Source: Clostridiales bacterium (GTDB lineage Bacteria > Bacillota > Clostridia > Peptostreptococcales > Acidaminobacteraceae). From it: a stretch of 42,963 nt of DNA. Positions 10,062 to 19,469 of the stretch are shown one piece after another. The stretch is taken from contig JASUSA010000024.1 of NCBI GenBank assembly GCA_030446305.1, positions 1 to 42,963 of the forward strand, given 5' to 3'. The stretch's first letter is position 1; every line of letters starts with the position of its first letter. A program made the position numbers and the translations under genes. The notes beneath the pieces are model-generated. The model made no database searches. It saw only the letters and a list, made by a program, of their open reading frames with translations, and had not been told where the DNA came from.

Positions 10062-10112
10062 AACCCCCTATTAATGACAAACGCAATACTGTGTCGAGGG
10101 GGTTCCTTTTTT
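10062..10112 (+). terminator. Bidirectional terminator between porB and the MATE gene
   Basis: AACCCCCT at 10062-10069 pairs with AGGGGGTT at 10097-10104 (8 bp, GC-rich), followed on the plus strand by CCTTTTTT. On the minus strand the same stem is followed by TTTATA. It lies between the convergent ends of porB (9885) and the MATE transporter (10181), so it can serve both. The preceding 9886-10060 stretch shows no convincing gene. Confidence 0.75.
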
Positions 10113-10180
10113 ATTAACCTGCTTTTCACTTCTCAAAAAAATCACATGGATGTCTGCACCTGCACCTTTCTGCCAAAGCA

Positions 10181-11506
10181 TCACGATATGGCAGGCGCCT
10201 GCATCCAGTTAGCACGCTTTAAGTAGAGCCCGAACCAAATGGCACTCAGTGTCCACGTCAGCGGATATGCCCAAAAGACAACGCGAACATCGTGTACAAA
10301 ATGCATTGCCGTTACAATATAGGTAATACGGATCACACACCAACAAGTCAGCATGACGATCATTGGAACCGTCGTCCGTCCAGCACCCCTTAAAATCCCT
10401 GCAATGCACTGTGACACTGCAAGTACGCAGAAGAACAGCGCTTCCACACGCGTCTGCATAACGCCATAATGAATGACGTCCGGTTCCCTGCTAAACAGCG
10501 CAATGAGATAGGGTGCAAAAATATACATCATAACGCCAATTGCCTCAGAGGACAAAACACCTGCTACTATGCCAAATCGTGCCCCGCGCTTGGCGCGATC
10601 AAATTCTCCTGCACCTAAATTTTGACCGATAAACGTCGTCAGTGCCACACTAAAACTGATAATCGGCAAAAAAACAAATCCCTCAATCTTGATGTAACTC
10701 CCGCATCCCGCCATAGCCACCGCACCAAATGCGTTAATGTGCGTTTGGACAATGACATTGGCAAAGGCAATAACTGAATTCTGTACCCCCGTTGGAATGC
10801 CCATTTTTAAGATACTTACCAGTTTTGCCGGAATGAGCCGAATGGACTGAAATCTGATTGCATAAGCATTTTCTGACGCCATTAGTTTAAAAAAGCCGAG
10901 ACCGGCGCTGACAAACTGCGAGATCACCGTTGCCACAGCTGCACCGGCGATGCCAAATCCAAAAATAGCGACAAAGAGCCAATCCAGCACGACGTTAATC
11001 ATCGAAGCGACGATCAAGTATTGAAGTGGATGACGACTATCGCCGACGGCTTGAAAAATACCCATGCACGTATTGTACATCACAATGCCAAGGCCACCGG
11101 CAAAATAAAGTCTGAAATACAAAACGGAATTAGGCATTACGGAAGCCGGCGTTCCCATTAATTTCAGCATCCAAGGTGACAGCACCATGCCAAAAACCGT
11201 CAAAAAAATCCCGGCTGCAAACCCAAATGCAATGGTCGTATGCACAGCTTCTGACAAATCATCCGCTTTGCGTTCACCGACCAGCCTGGCAATAATGACA
11301 CTGGCACCGACAAAGACGCCATTGACAAACCCCGTCAGCAAAAAAATGAGGCTGCCGGCAGAACTTACAGATGCCAGCGCCTCCGCTCCGACATAGTTCC
11401 CAACAACCCATGAATCGACGATATTGTAAAGCTGCTGAAAAAGATTGCCTAAAAAAATAGGAAATGCAAACCGCAGCAATTTGCCCGATATACTGCCTTC
11501 TGTCAT
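10181..11506 (-). CDS. MATE family efflux transporter
   Basis: A 441-residue, 12-helix Na+ or H+ antiporter of the MATE (DinF/NorM-like) family, which exports drugs or metabolites across the cytoplasmic membrane. The opening MTEGSISGKLLRFAFPIFLG, then QQLYNIVDSWVVGNYVG, is the family signature, and the internal duplication recurs with MGIPTGVQNSVIAFANVIVQ. ATG 11506 is chosen because GAGGTGA lies just upstream and the resulting N terminus is canonical. It stands alone, convergent with porB. Substrate cannot be predicted. Confidence 0.92.
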   Translation of the reverse strand: MTEGSISGKLLRFAFPIFLGNLFQQLYNIVDSWVVGNYVGAEALASVSSAGSLIFLLTGFVNGVFVGASVIIARLVGERKADDLSEAVHTTIAFGFAAGIFLTVFGMVLSPWMLKLMGTPASVMPNSVLYFRLYFAGGLGIVMYNTCMGIFQAVGDSRHPLQYLIVASMINVVLDWLFVAIFGFGIAGAAVATVISQFVSAGLGFFKLMASENAYAIRFQSIRLIPAKLVSILKMGIPTGVQNSVIAFANVIVQTHINAFGAVAMAGCGSYIKIEGFVFLPIISFSVALTTFIGQNLGAGEFDRAKRGARFGIVAGVLSSEAIGVMMYIFAPYLIALFSREPDVIHYGVMQTRVEALFFCVLAVSQCIAGILRGAGRTTVPMIVMLTCWCVIRITYIVTAMHFVHDVRVVFWAYPLTWTLSAIWFGLYLKRANWMQAPAIS

Positions 11507-11864
11507 ATGAATCACCTCGTTATACCATGTACTTATGTATGCACAGCATGTGTGTAACACAATCGTCTGGACGATCCTAAAACCGCCTCAAATGCACTCA
11601 TTTTTTATGTCCCGATTGCTCTATCATATGCCTCTATTCAGCAATATGCAAGCAGAAATTTTCGTTTTTTCACCTTATCACTTCCTATAAAATTATTGCT
11701 TTTCAAATGCCGTCAAAGTGATTATAACGATACTGCAATTCATCACTTTTCGAGTCTTTTGCTACTGATAATTTATTAACATGTTCTGAATTGTTTTTTT
11801 GTAAAATACTTGACAATTTTTATCCAGAAGCGTAGAGTGGAGGAGGAAAAAGGGAGGATGTCCG
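11507..11864. other. Intergenic region between divergent MATE and Rrf2 genes
   Basis: A 358-bp gap. The right end contains a likely Rrf2 promoter, listed separately. The rest (about 11560-11800) is AT-rich with T and A runs and no gene, RNA fold or repeat that I can support. A MATE promoter must lie at the left end, but no good hexamer pair is visible at a sensible distance. Confidence 0.5.
11810..11838 (+). promoter_or_regulatory. Sigma-A promoter of the Rrf2 gene
   Basis: Consensus -35 TTGACA (11810-11815), 17-bp spacer, -10 TAGAGT (11833-11838). The ribosome binding site AGGGAGG (11851-11857) follows. Rrf2-family genes are often autoregulated here, but no clear dyad overlaps the hexamers. 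Confidence 0.6.
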
Positions 11865-12275
11865 ATGCTAATTACAAAAGAAACAGATTATGCGCTGCGG
11901 ATTCTGCGTGCATTAGCAGATGAAGAACGTGTCACTGCGGCAGAATTGGCACGGGGAGAACAAATTCCACATCAGTTCGCATACAAAATTTTGAAAAAAC
12001 TACATAAAGGTGCCCTTATCAATATCACACGTGGTGCTGACGGCGGCTGTTCATTAGCCGCTGAACTTCATCAGGTTTCCCTATTGCAGTTGATGCAAAT
12101 TATGGAAGAAGACTCGGCACTGATTGCCTGTATGCGGCCAGATTATCAATGTTCATGGTGCAAAGCACATGACCACACTGTCTGCAAAGCACATATTCAT
12201 CTAACTGGCATTCAGAAAAAACTGAATGAGGAACTTGGCGCTCATAGCCTCCAAAAAATTCTTTTCGGCGAATAG
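11865..12275 (+). CDS. Rrf2 family transcriptional regulator
   Basis: A 136-residue winged-helix regulator that begins with the standard Rrf2 N terminus MLITKETDYALRILRALADE. The recognition region is GEQIPHQFAYKILKKLHKGA, and GADGGCSLA is the Rrf2 wing. It has several cysteines after the wing (one in IACM, two in YQCSWC and one in TVCKAH), so an iron-sulfur cluster or redox-sensing thiols are plausible, as in IscR, NsrR or RsrR. It lies 69 bp upstream of the acyl-CoA dehydrogenase fusion and flavodiiron genes on the same strand. A role as an O2, NO or redox switch for them is inferred. An imperfect dyad at 12292-12316 (AAACTGGAT/ATCAAGTTT) between the two genes could be an operator. Confidence 0.9.
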   Translation: MLITKETDYALRILRALADEERVTAAELARGEQIPHQFAYKILKKLHKGALINITRGADGGCSLAAELHQVSLLQLMQIMEEDSALIACMRPDYQCSWCKAHDHTVCKAHIHLTGIQKKLNEELGAHSLQKILFGE

Positions 12276-12344
12276 GATTTTTTATACCGTTAAACTGGAT
12301 TAATTTTATCAAGTTTAGCGGCCAAATATAAAGGAGGGAGTGTT

Positions 12345-14255
12345 ATGTTATTTTCAACAACACAAAAACAGGAAGAGCTTCGCGCTAGTATTCGAAAGTT
12401 CTCCGAAGAAGCAGTCAAACCCTTGGCCTTTTTAATGGACAAGGAAAATCAATTCCCCGTTGAAGCCATTGCTGAAATGGGAAAAATGGGGCTTATGGGG
12501 ATTCCATTTCCAAAAGCCTACGGCGGCATGGGGCTTGATGTTTTAAGCTATGCCATTGCCGTCGAAGAATTATCGAGAGTTGACGGCGGTACAGGTGTTA
12601 TATTGTCTGCCCACACCTCACTCGGCGCTTGGCCAATTTTCGCTTACGGCAACGATACACAAAAAGAAAAATACCTCGTGCCGCTCTGTAAAGGCGAAAA
12701 ACTCGGCGCTTTCGGTTTGACAGAAACCAATGCGGGCTCAGATGCCGGCGGCACTGAAACCACAGCCGTTGACAAAGGTGATTACTACCTGCTCAACGGC
12801 GGCAAAATCTTTATTACCAACGCGCCAATAGCTGACACCTATGTTGTCTTTGCCGTTACAACCCCTGATATCGGCACGCGGGGCATCTCCGCCTTCATTG
12901 TCGAAAAAGGTTGGAAAGGCTTCGAATTTGGCGATCATTACGATAAAATGGGAATCCGTTCTTCCAGCACAGCAGAACTGATTTTCAACAATGTTAAAGT
13001 ACCAAAAGAAAACCTTCTCGGCAAAGAAGGACAAGGCTTTAAAATTGCAATGTCTACACTGGACGGCGGCCGAATCGGCATTGCTGCACAGGCGCTTGGT
13101 ATTGCCCAAGGTGCTTTTGAACAGGCAGTCGACTATGCCAAAGAACGCGTCCAATTTGGCAAACCCATTGGCTTTCAACAGGCGATCTCATTTAAAATCG
13201 CCGATATGGCCACGAAACTGCGTACCGCACGACTACTTATCTACTCTGCAGCTGATCTCAAGGAAAACCACGAGCCCTATGGTGTCGAATCTGCAATGGC
13301 AAAACAATATGCTTCTGATATTGCACTGGAAGTTACCAATGACGCCCTTCAAATTTTCGGCGGAACCGGCTACTTAAAGGGTATGGATGTCGAACGCATG
13401 TATCGCGATGCAAAAATTACGACAATTTATGAAGGAACCAACGAAATACAGCGCATGGTTATCGCAGCGCATGTCCTTGGCAAACCGCCAAAAGAAACAA
13501 CGGCTTCTGCAAGCCGCGCCAAAAAAGCTTCACCAATCACCGGTATCAGAAAGAAGGTTATTTTCCGAGATGGTGATGCAAAGACACAAGTAGCCGATCT
13601 CGTATCGGCATTAAAAAAGCAAGGAATCGACTTTTCAGTCGGTATACCGATGGACACGCCTATTGTACAAGCTGAACGCGTCGTCTCAGTCGGACAAGGT
13701 ATTGGCGATAAAAAGAACATGAAATTGGCTGAAGCACTTGCCAAAGCAGTTGGCGCTGCCATCGGTTCATCCAGACCGGTAGCCGAAACGCTAAAATACC
13801 TGCCATTAAACCGCTACGTCGGTATGTCCGGGCAGAAATTTAACGGCAACCTCTATATCGCCTGCGGTATATCCGGTGCCAGTCAGCATCTTAAAGGGAT
13901 TAAAGATGCCTCAATCATCGTCGCCATTAACAAAAACGGCAATGCACCGATCTTTAAAAACTGCGATTACGGTATCGTCGGCGATATGCAGGAAATTATG
14001 CCCCTGTTAACGGCTGCACTTGATACCGGCGAAAAACAGCCTGCACCGCCAATGGTTAAAATTAAAAGACCTAAGATGCCAAAACCTGAACCAATTGGTC
14101 CGCGTTATGTCTGCAGCGGCTGTGGTTATGAGTACGTGCCTGAAAACGGTGATGAGGAAAGCGAAATTGAACCGGGCACACTCTTTAAAGACTTGCCGGA
14201 AGACTGGGTATGTCCTGAATGCGCAGAAGCAAAAGATCAATTTATTAAGGCATAA
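12345..14255 (+). CDS. Fusion: acyl-CoA dehydrogenase + EtfA-like FAD domain + rubredoxin
   Basis: One 636-residue polypeptide with three electron-transfer modules. (1) Acyl-CoA dehydrogenase, about residues 1-385: [21 protein letters not shown] and the catalytic-base motif YEGTNEIQR with Glu363, as in short-chain (butyryl-type) enzymes. (2) About 445-560: C-terminal FAD domain of the electron transfer flavoprotein alpha subunit ([42 protein letters not shown]). (3) About 588-636: rubredoxin with C590/C593 (CSGC) and C623/C626 (CPEC). No EtfB lies nearby. The layout implies direct flow acyl-CoA -> FAD -> FAD -> Fe(Cys)4. A flavodiiron protein follows after 20 bp, the natural acceptor of rubredoxin electrons. 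ATG 12345 has AAGGAGGGAG upstream. The acyl-CoA substrate is unknown. Confidence 0.93.
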   Translation: MLFSTTQKQEELRASIRKFSEEAVKPLAFLMDKENQFPVEAIAEMGKMGLMGIPFPKAYGGMGLDVLSYAIAVEELSRVDGGTGVILSAHTSLGAWPIFAYGNDTQKEKYLVPLCKGEKLGAFGLTETNAGSDAGGTETTAVDKGDYYLLNGGKIFITNAPIADTYVVFAVTTPDIGTRGISAFIVEKGWKGFEFGDHYDKMGIRSSSTAELIFNNVKVPKENLLGKEGQGFKIAMSTLDGGRIGIAAQALGIAQGAFEQAVDYAKERVQFGKPIGFQQAISFKIADMATKLRTARLLIYSAADLKENHEPYGVESAMAKQYASDIALEVTNDALQIFGGTGYLKGMDVERMYRDAKITTIYEGTNEIQRMVIAAHVLGKPPKETTASASRAKKASPITGIRKKVIFRDGDAKTQVADLVSALKKQGIDFSVGIPMDTPIVQAERVVSVGQGIGDKKNMKLAEALAKAVGAAIGSSRPVAETLKYLPLNRYVGMSGQKFNGNLYIACGISGASQHLKGIKDASIIVAINKNGNAPIFKNCDYGIVGDMQEIMPLLTAALDTGEKQPAPPMVKIKRPKMPKPEPIGPRYVCSGCGYEYVPENGDEESEIEPGTLFKDLPEDWVCPECAEAKDQFIKA

Positions 14256-14275
14256 GCCGAAGGGAGGAAAGCTTT

Positions 14276-15493
14276 ATGTATAGCGTAAGAAATGTAACGG
14301 AAGATTTGTACTGGGTTGGCGCCAATGATCATCGTCTGGCGCTCTTTGAAAACGCATATCCTATTCCCAGAGGCGTTTCCTATAATGCCTATTTGCTGAT
14401 GGATGAAAAAACCGCTTTGTTTGATACCGTCGACTGGTCCGGATGCCGCCAGCTGCTTGAAAATATCGATCACGTCCTCGCCGGAAGACCACTTGACTAT
14501 CTCGTTATCAATCATCTGGAACCCGATCATGCCGGTTCTATAGAAGAACTGCTGCTCAGATGGCCAAAAGTTGTGATTATCAGCAATGAAAAGGCTTTCA
14601 TGCTCATGCGTCAATTTGGGTTTCATGTAGATGATCACGATATCATTGAAGTAAAAGAGGGCGATACTTTCAGCTTCGGCAAGCACGTTGTCACGTTTGT
14701 CTTTGCGCCAATGGTTCATTGGCCGGAAGTTATGGTTACGTTTGATACGACTGATGGTGTGCTCTTTTCTGCGGATGCCTTTGGTACATTTGGCGCCCTC
14801 GACGGCAAGCTCTTTGCAGACGAAGTGGATTTTGACCGCGACTGGCTCGATGATGCCCGCCGTTACTTAACCAATATCGTCGGCAAGTATGGACCGCACA
14901 TCCAGCTCATCCTGCAAAAAGCAGGTGGCATTCTCGATCAAATCAAATACATCTGCCCGCTTCACGGCCCTGTCTGGCGAAAAGATTTGATGTATTTCAT
15001 TCAAAAATACGATTTGTGGAGTAAATACGAACCGGAAGTCAAAGGCGCTTTAATCGTCTACGCTTCTATGTACGGCAATACAGAGTCAGCCGCACAGGCA
15101 CTTGCCGGCAAACTTTGCGACAAGGGGATGACCAATGTCGCCATGTATGACGTCTCTTCAACAAACGTCTCCCAGCTGATTTCTGAATCGTTTAAATACA
15201 GTCACTTGGTATTGGCTTCAGTTACCTATAATCTTGGCATTTACCCTGCAATGCACAATTATCTAATGGATATGAAAGCGCTCAACGTTCAAAATCGTAC
15301 GGTTGCTCTCATTGAAAATGGTTCATGGGTTGTCAAATCCGGTGACCTCATGCACAAATTCTTAGATGAAGAGATGAAAAATATGACCGTACTCAATGAA
15401 CGCATGAGTATCGCCTCATCGTATAGGGAAGATAAGGCAATTGAATTAGAAGCGCTGGCAGATGCCATTATCGAATCAATACAAGCTGAATAA
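14276..15493 (+). CDS. A-type flavoprotein / flavodiiron protein (O2 or NO reductase)
   Basis: A 405-residue flavodiiron protein of the FprA/ROO family: a metallo-beta-lactamase-like diiron domain followed by an FMN flavodoxin domain. It reduces O2 to water or NO to N2O with electrons normally from rubredoxin. The diiron ligands are visible as HLEPDH (H80, E82, D84, H85), H148 (in PMVHW), D167 (in SADAFG) and H230 (in CPLHGPVW). The flavodoxin phosphate loop is IVYASMYGNTES at about residue 260. It follows the rubredoxin-bearing dehydrogenase by 20 bp with a good ribosome binding site (GGGAGG), so the two are surely co-expressed. Cytoplasmic. A strong hairpin terminator closes the unit at 15556-15595. 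Confidence 0.95.
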   Translation: MYSVRNVTEDLYWVGANDHRLALFENAYPIPRGVSYNAYLLMDEKTALFDTVDWSGCRQLLENIDHVLAGRPLDYLVINHLEPDHAGSIEELLLRWPKVVIISNEKAFMLMRQFGFHVDDHDIIEVKEGDTFSFGKHVVTFVFAPMVHWPEVMVTFDTTDGVLFSADAFGTFGALDGKLFADEVDFDRDWLDDARRYLTNIVGKYGPHIQLILQKAGGILDQIKYICPLHGPVWRKDLMYFIQKYDLWSKYEPEVKGALIVYASMYGNTESAAQALAGKLCDKGMTNVAMYDVSSTNVSQLISESFKYSHLVLASVTYNLGIYPAMHNYLMDMKALNVQNRTVALIENGSWVVKSGDLMHKFLDEEMKNMTVLNERMSIASSYREDKAIELEALADAIIESIQAE

Positions 15494-15555
15494 GTCAATA
15501 CGGCCGGATATTGCCGTGAAAAGCCTAAAATTTGAATGATGTAATTTTCTCATAT

Positions 15556-15595
15556 AAAAGAGCAGCACCTTTATTGTACAGGTACTGCTCTTTTT
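15556..15595 (+). terminator. Intrinsic terminator after the flavodiiron gene
   Basis: AAAAGAGCAG (15556-15565) pairs with CTGCTCTTTT (15585-15594), extended by ACCT/AGGT after one mismatch, and is followed by a T run on the plus strand. On the minus strand it ends TTTTATAT, so it may also stop the opposing thioesterase transcript. Confidence 0.85.
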
Positions 15596-15680
15596 AATGA
15601 ACGCCTTCATTCACATAGATAATGCGCTTTCAAATGTTTCACATCGTACTTCCTAATCTATGGATCATTTAAGTTTCCTT

Positions 15681-16106
15681 CTATTTTAAAGTGAAGTTTT
15701 CAATGATCTTCATTTCTTCTTCCGTTTCCGGCGCTTCAAGCACAATGTTATGCGGAATTTTCTTTTTATCACCATCGATGCATACAAATGTAACATAGCC
15801 TTCTGCAACTTTTATATCACTGTTATTGCGAAGTGCTTTGGTATACATCGTAAGGCTCGTTCTGCCCGCTTTGACACCCATGGAAACAAAACGGATCATA
15901 TCGCCATTAAAAGAAGGGCCAAGGTACTTCATCCCATGAATTTCTACCGCTACCAGATGATCTGCTTCACCATATTTCCCAAACAGTGCAGATGCGCCCA
16001 GAAAGGTTGCCTCTGTAAACCATGCCGCCATTCTACCTGCATAGAGCGTATCGTGGTGGTTCATATCTTCAGTGGTAACAAGTCTTGATGTTTCAAATGC
16101 TTTCAT
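15681..16106 (-). CDS. Hotdog-fold acyl-CoA thioesterase
   Basis: A 141-residue single hotdog domain of the acyl-CoA hydrolase (YciA/BFIT) type, which hydrolyses acyl-CoA to free acid and CoA. Near the N terminus, NHHDTLYAGRMAAWFTEAT matches the family's active-site segment (usually N-x-x-G-xx-FGG, here Asn-His-His-Asp), followed by the long hotdog helix. The core strands include GDMIRFVSMGVKAGRTSLTM and GYVTFVCID. Start ATG 16106 follows GGAGG at a slightly long spacing. It is a single gene, convergent with the flavodiiron operon. The physiological acyl-CoA is unknown; proximity to an acyl-CoA dehydrogenase may be meaningful or chance. Confidence 0.85.
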   Translation of the reverse strand: MKAFETSRLVTTEDMNHHDTLYAGRMAAWFTEATFLGASALFGKYGEADHLVAVEIHGMKYLGPSFNGDMIRFVSMGVKAGRTSLTMYTKALRNNSDIKVAEGYVTFVCIDGDKKKIPHNIVLEAPETEEEMKIIENFTLK

Positions 16107-16238
16107 TAATAATTGCCTCCTGTTAATTGCGTTTAAGCTGCCTCTATTATCACGTGGTTTAAGGTTTCTGTCAAGCTCAGCAAGTGTTCACCACAGCGTT
16201 AAAAATCAAATATCAAAATGATTATAAAGATAACCAAA

Positions 16239-16279
16239 TAAAAAACTGCCTCAAAATGATTTAGCTCATCTTGAGGCAG
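16239..16279 (-). terminator. Terminator of the permease-to-gamma-glutamyltransferase unit
   Basis: CTGCCTCAA (16246-16254) pairs with TTGAGGCAG (16271-16279). The stem continues with ATGA/TCAT after one mismatch. On the minus strand the stem is followed by TTTTTTATTT. It lies about 70 bp after the gamma-glutamyltransferase stop. Confidence 0.85.
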
Positions 16280-16348
16280 CCATTAAAAATGAAAGGGGTT
16301 TCATTTGTTAAGCTTATTGGTGCTGTTTAAATCCCCTAAAAAACTTTT

Positions 16349-18187
16349 TTAGAAACCGAGTGCTTTACCATCGCGTCTTGGATCGGCACCACCGTCGAGT
16401 ACGCCGTCTTCTGCAAATTTAATTGCATTAACAGAACCAAATGAACGGTTCCATTCAGAACTCATATCGATGATGTGTCCCATATCTTCAAGACTTGAAA
16501 TCACTTCTGGATCCAATCGTGATTCGACAGTGATCGTATTGTTTGCAAAGCCTTTAATACGTGGTGCATCAATGGCTTCCTGCATGCCCATATCGTGGTC
16601 AACGAGATTAGAAATAATTTGTGCTACAGTAGAAATAATCGTTGTACCGCCTGGCGTCCCAACAACTGCAAATGGTTTGCCATCTTTTAAAACGATGGTT
16701 GGCGACATGGAAGAAAGTGGTGTTTTACCGCCTGTGATAGAGTTTGGATGATCTGCTTGTACCACGAAGTCAGCCATTTCATCATTCATCACAAAGCCAT
16801 AACCAGGAACGGCAACTTTTGAACCAAAGATGTAGTTGACCGTCATCGTTACAGAAACGATATTGCCCGCTTTGTCAGCAACAGAGTAGTGCGTTGTATC
16901 TTCATGTTCAAACATCCAAGGATCATCTGGCATTACATTTTCAGCCGCTGTGTTCACATCAATTTTTTTGGCAAGTTTTGCCGCATAATCTTTGCTTAGA
17001 AGGCCTTTCAGAGGAACATCAACATATTTTGGATCGCCCATGTAGGCACCGCGGTCAGCATACGCCATTTTGAACGCTTCTGAGAAGAGGTGAAGCTCTT
17101 CAGCCGAGTTGTCTTCCATTGAAGGCAAATCAAAGTTTTCAAGAATATTTAAGATTTCAAGAACGATGGTGCCACCTGAAGATGGGGTTGGCGATGACAT
17201 AATTTCATAGCCGCGATATGTGCCTTGAACAGGTTCTGTTACTTCAACCTGATAGTTCGCCATATCTTCCATCGTGAATAATCCGCCGTATTTGTTAACG
17301 GATGCGACAACGGCTTCAGCGATTTCGCCTTTATAGAAGACATCGGCACCGCCTTCAGCAATGAGCTCAAGTGTATGTGCATAATCTTCATTTTTGAAGT
17401 TTTCACCGATTTCATATGGATATTTCATGCCGTCAACTTCTTTAAGGAAGATGTCGCCGCATTCTGAGTAAAGCATCATTTTATCATAGTTGTTTTTCAT
17501 GTCACCTGAAAGTGTTGGTGATACATTTACACCGGCTCTACAGAGATCAATAACCGGTTGAAGCACTTCTTCTCGAGACATAGTGCCATAATTTTCAAGT
17601 GCATAGAGTAAACCTGCAACATTGCCCGGAATCCCTACTGATTTACCACCATCTGTGTTTTGGTTTCCAATAACAACCGTTTTGCCGTCTGCATTGGTGT
17701 ACGTTTGCCACATATCAGGTGTTGCTGCCATTGGCGCTCTTTCTCTAAAGTCAATGAACAGCGTATCGCCGCTTTCTGTGTGGAGCGTCATAAAGCCACC
17801 GCCGCCAACACCAGTAGAATTCGGTTCAGCCAGACCCAGTGTAAAACCAACGGCTACCGCAGCATCTACAGCATTGCCGCCTTTTTCCATAATCGCTCTA
17901 CCGATTTTAGAAGCTTCGTATTTACCGGAAGACACGACGCCGTTTTCACCGGAATCGTCTCGACCCACAGTTGTTAAAACGCCTTGTTCATCATAAAGTA
18001 CGAAGTCATCCAGCGAAGAATACGCAGCCTCTGGCTCCGCAGCTTCCGGTTCTGCTTGCTCTGTTGTCGTTTCAGCCGCTTGTGCCGGCTCATTCGACGG
18101 TTCTGGTGTCTGCGCTGCAGGTGCACTACAACCGGCGAGCAGCATCATTGTCAATAAAATCGCAATGAGTTTTTTTGTAAATTTCAT
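16349..18187 (-). CDS. ggt: Lipoprotein gamma-glutamyltransferase (GGT/CapD family)
   Basis: A 612-residue N-terminal nucleophile hydrolase that cleaves or transfers gamma-glutamyl bonds (glutathione, gamma-glutamyl peptides, poly-gamma-glutamate). It has a lipoprotein signal with lipobox LLAGC (Cys20) and a Pro/Glu/Ala-rich linker to about residue 55, so it acts outside the membrane. Visible motifs: GVGGGGFM, DFRERAP (substrate arginine), the autoprocessing site before Thr431 in TTHYSVAD, SSMSPTIV and VVGTPGGTT (oxyanion loop). Family length is usual apart from the linker. It is the last gene of the unit that starts with the lipoprotein at 21564. With pgsBC nearby it may trim or anchor a gamma-glutamyl polymer, as CapD does in Bacillus anthracis, or scavenge gamma-glutamyl peptides. 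Confidence 0.94.
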   Translation of the reverse strand: MKFTKKLIAILLTMMLLAGCSAPAAQTPEPSNEPAQAAETTTEQAEPEAAEPEAAYSSLDDFVLYDEQGVLTTVGRDDSGENGVVSSGKYEASKIGRAIMEKGGNAVDAAVAVGFTLGLAEPNSTGVGGGGFMTLHTESGDTLFIDFRERAPMAATPDMWQTYTNADGKTVVIGNQNTDGGKSVGIPGNVAGLLYALENYGTMSREEVLQPVIDLCRAGVNVSPTLSGDMKNNYDKMMLYSECGDIFLKEVDGMKYPYEIGENFKNEDYAHTLELIAEGGADVFYKGEIAEAVVASVNKYGGLFTMEDMANYQVEVTEPVQGTYRGYEIMSSPTPSSGGTIVLEILNILENFDLPSMEDNSAEELHLFSEAFKMAYADRGAYMGDPKYVDVPLKGLLSKDYAAKLAKKIDVNTAAENVMPDDPWMFEHEDTTHYSVADKAGNIVSVTMTVNYIFGSKVAVPGYGFVMNDEMADFVVQADHPNSITGGKTPLSSMSPTIVLKDGKPFAVVGTPGGTTIISTVAQIISNLVDHDMGMQEAIDAPRIKGFANNTITVESRLDPEVISSLEDMGHIIDMSSEWNRSFGSVNAIKFAEDGVLDGGADPRRDGKALGF

Positions 18188-18312
18188 TTTTAATCCCCCT
18201 TACTTCTTTTTAATATGACCTGTCTAGCAGGTTACATCCCTTAAATACGCCTTATTTCCTTGCACATTTGACCCTTTAGCGCATTTTCACAGCGTGTTAA
18301 AACGGTTTGCTT
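18188..18312 (-). promoter_or_regulatory. Spacer with a small dyad upstream of ggt
   Basis: A 125-bp gap inside the unit. ACCTG (18218-18222) and CAGGT (18228-18232) flank TCTAG, a 15-bp symmetric element just before the ggt ribosome binding site. It may be an operator or a small RNA hairpin that tunes ggt. No promoter hexamers are convincing. Confidence 0.3.
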
Positions 18313-19458
18313 TTAATGCAAATACTTGCCCAACTGTACGCCGCCTAAATCCGCTTCATCTGCCGATAGAAAGAGTTCGTCATACGTCGGCACACCTGTG
18401 AATGTTACCGGTGCATCGGCATATTGTGCGCTGTAAGCCTTTGTGTATTCAATAATTCCCTGTAAATGACGTCCAACGCGCTCTTCAATCGGATGGCCTT
18501 TTTCATCATACGGTACATAGAGAAAACCAAGTGCCTCGCTTTTTACATATGCCTTATCAATCCCTGTAAGCGCTAAGGCTTCATTTGTTGCACCTCTTAA
18601 ACGCCCTTGGGAAGCATTGGCTGATTCCATAAGCAATGGAATTGTGTTCGTATAATCGCCGAGCTCACGATGCGTCAAACCATGAAGATTAGTCGGTGAT
18701 GGTTCAAGCGACATGGCGATTCCTTTCAGTTGCAGTTCCATTACACCTTCCGCAGCGACACTCATGCCCTTTTCATGGGAAACGGTCGCGTTGATAACAG
18801 GATATTCCGGTGAAGCTTCATGTAAGTCAAAGGTAAGGTTAATGTCCTCACTTCGAACAAGTTCTGCAATTGCATACGCTGCCTGCTCTGTGGGCGTCCC
18901 GTCCGGACGTCCCGGATAGGCCCTGTTGATGTTGCGCGTTTCTGAACCCGAGAGCTGTTGGCCCGATGCAGCATGTACATACACATCCGGATCGGGCCAC
19001 TGATCAATGGGATTGGAAGCCCTCGACCCATATCTGAATGTTCGTACACCATTTTCCGTTGGGAAGTGTATATATTGCGGCGATGCCTCCTGCGGGTCAT
19101 TGTGCGTCATCCCACTGTGATTGGTATAAGGAATGACGTAAACCGTCCCGGATTCGACCGTGGCATTTTCAATAAAGGTAATCGCACTCATGTAGCCCGA
19201 CGGCTCATTGCCATGTGTACCTCCCAATATCAGAACCTTGCCGCCCGGAGACGATCCCTCCATCACATAAACTTCAGTGTCCATATTGGTGCCTTCAATA
19301 CCGTCAAAATATGCTGATAGCATTTTTTTCTCTGTTACGCCGGGACCGGGAACAATGGTTCCCAAATCCTTCAGTGACAGAAAATTTCTGCCTGTGATGA
19401 CCATAATCACTAGAGCGACGGCAAGGCAGATTAAGCCTGTTATATGTTTTCTCTGCAT
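18313..19458 (-). CDS. Membrane-anchored succinylglutamate desuccinylase/aspartoacylase-family zinc hydrolase
   Basis: A 381-residue protein with one N-terminal membrane helix (about residues 7-23) and an extracytoplasmic M14-like zinc hydrolase domain. The zinc-site motif GGTHGNEPSG gives His82 and Glu85. NINRAYPGR (about 176-184) is the aspartoacylase/AstE substrate-binding motif, and DLHEAS (211-216) supplies the third zinc ligand His213. Family members cleave N-acyl amino acids or C-terminal amino acids. The location between a DctM-like permease and a gamma-glutamyltransferase suggests that it trims an amidated glutamate or aspartate derivative outside the cell. ATG 19458 follows a G-rich ribosome binding site. 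The substrate is inferred only. Confidence 0.85.
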   Translation of the reverse strand: MQRKHITGLICLAVALVIMVITGRNFLSLKDLGTIVPGPGVTEKKMLSAYFDGIEGTNMDTEVYVMEGSSPGGKVLILGGTHGNEPSGYMSAITFIENATVESGTVYVIPYTNHSGMTHNDPQEASPQYIHFPTENGVRTFRYGSRASNPIDQWPDPDVYVHAASGQQLSGSETRNINRAYPGRPDGTPTEQAAYAIAELVRSEDINLTFDLHEASPEYPVINATVSHEKGMSVAAEGVMELQLKGIAMSLEPSPTNLHGLTHRELGDYTNTIPLLMESANASQGRLRGATNEALALTGIDKAYVKSEALGFLYVPYDEKGHPIEERVGRHLQGIIEYTKAYSAQYADAPVTFTGVPTYDELFLSADEADLGGVQLGKYLH

Positions 19459-19469
19459 TATTGCCCCCC

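Noticed and set aside
11500..11545. TGGTATAAC near 11522 as an extended -10 promoter of the MATE gene
   Set aside because: It is so close to the ribosome binding site that transcription would start inside it.
12345..14255. The multidomain acyl-CoA dehydrogenase as a frameshift or assembly artefact joining several genes
   Set aside because: The frame is continuous, the linkers are in frame and Lys/Pro-rich as expected for natural linkers, and each domain is intact.
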